A stretch of DNA of 29,450 nucleotides from Lingula anatina (taxonomy: Eukaryota > Brachiopoda > Lingulata > Lingulida > Lingulidae). Each line of letters opens with the position of its first letter. The stretch's first letter is position 1. The notes under the pieces were generated by a model. The model saw only the letters and a program-made list of their open reading frames with translations, was not told where the DNA came from and made no database searches. Both the position numbers and the translations under genes were made by a program. Positions 28,990 to 29,450 of the stretch are shown here, one piece after another. The DNA lies in the NCBI RefSeq assembly GCF_001039355.2, contig NW_019775985.1:86366-115815 (forward strand), written 5' to 3'.

Positions 28990-29295
28990 GATTTTGATTC
29001 TGAGGTCTAGTTGAAAGAGATACAGTTTTCATTTGTAGGTCTAACATACTGTTGTTGATAGGTTATGTGATATTCAATTTCTTTTCTCTTAAACTACACC
29101 ACTTTTGTTATCATTATGAAATGAAGTGTAACTGGATATGGTTTATATATCGAAAAGACTATTTGAAAGCAAATTATAAACCTAAAAATGCTTACAAACT
29201 ATGGAGATACGAATACAAGGTAATACGTTCTTGTTGGGAAATTAATATAGATAAACCTACTCTTAAAATGAATTATACTTTGAATTTATATGCAA
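28990..29295. other. 3' non-coding part of the pogo-like element
   Basis: AT-rich sequence between the PHD-like finger and the TTGGAAC-bearing right end. The plus-strand open frame (29052-29393) runs into the terminal repeat and shows no domain. Confidence 0.4.
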
Positions 29296-29450
29296 GCGTT
29301 CCAACTCGCCCTCTTGTTCCAACTCACCCCACTGACTGTTCCAACTTACCCCGCGGGTGGGGTGAGATGGAACGTTTTAAGAGGCAACTTTGAGTATTTA
29401 TTACTCTAAAATAAAAATACCTACTTGATGTTTTATTTCATAGATGAGTG

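Larger units (their letters stand above)
25967..29375 (+). mobile_element. pogo-like element region with iterated TTGGAAC ends (composite)
   Basis: The left end (25967-26006) has GCGGGGTGGGTTGGAAC then AAGTTGGAAC. The right end has inverted copies (GTTCCAACTC and similar at 29298, 29316 and 29338), with ATGGAAC at 29367-29373. A third cluster at 28013-28070 includes GTTGGAAC and, inverted, GTTCCAACCCACCCCGC, whose end mirrors the left end. So either one 3.4-kb element spans everything, or a shorter element (25967-28070) is joined to a second pogo remnant (to 29375). A pogo transposase tail on the plus strand at 28561-28989 supports the family. A Tc1-like element is nested within. Exact TA target duplications were not resolved. 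Confidence 0.55.

Overview
The window is animal nuclear DNA, AT-rich, with interrupted genes, long introns, microsatellites and many decayed transposons. I see no bacterial-style operons. Tandem repeats carrying AGGTCAAAGGTCA-type motifs, recurrent ACATGTA words, and a family pairing a zinc finger with a TatD-like 'FDSHCHLD' motif suggest a marine invertebrate, perhaps a mollusc or another lophotrochozoan. A hemichordate, echinoderm or lancelet cannot be excluded.

The only convincing host gene is on the minus strand at 17904-23967. It has a TATA box, three exons (23917-23764, 23425-23178, 18203-17904) with GT/AG splice sites and matching phases, and encodes a predicted 233-residue secreted protein that is essentially one von Willebrand factor type D (VWD) domain. 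Its 4974-bp second intron holds a long-inverted-repeat element (19123-21640), a Tx1/L1-like LINE remnant on the minus strand, two same-orientation copies of a short repeat (18561-18793 and 22394-22657), and a TA/GATA microsatellite.

Layout: 1-3000 holds decayed gag-like and zinc-finger/TatD-like coding pieces. 4050-8455 is a transposon graveyard with fragments of hAT, Ty3/gypsy RT, pogo-like, PIF/Harbinger, Merlin, a second gypsy RT and a Mutator-like domain, all on the plus strand and all broken. 8456-8950 is a 146-bp-period satellite, each period with a DR1-like motif. 10615-11059 is a 58-bp-period satellite arranged in trimers. 11738-12746 is a DNA transposon with long perfect TIRs and a 10-bp target duplication, with a 5'-truncated LINE inserted inside it. 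12800-17900 holds simple repeats and no recognisable gene. 25967-29375 is a composite region: a pogo-like element bounded by iterated TTGGAAC motifs, with a complete-ended Tc1-like element (26204-27865) nested inside, an OTU-like cysteine protease remnant, and a pogo transposase tail ending in a PHD-like finger.

These elements do not form a pathway. The region records successive insertion and decay around one small secreted-protein gene. Family names come from motif recognition by eye, without database searches.
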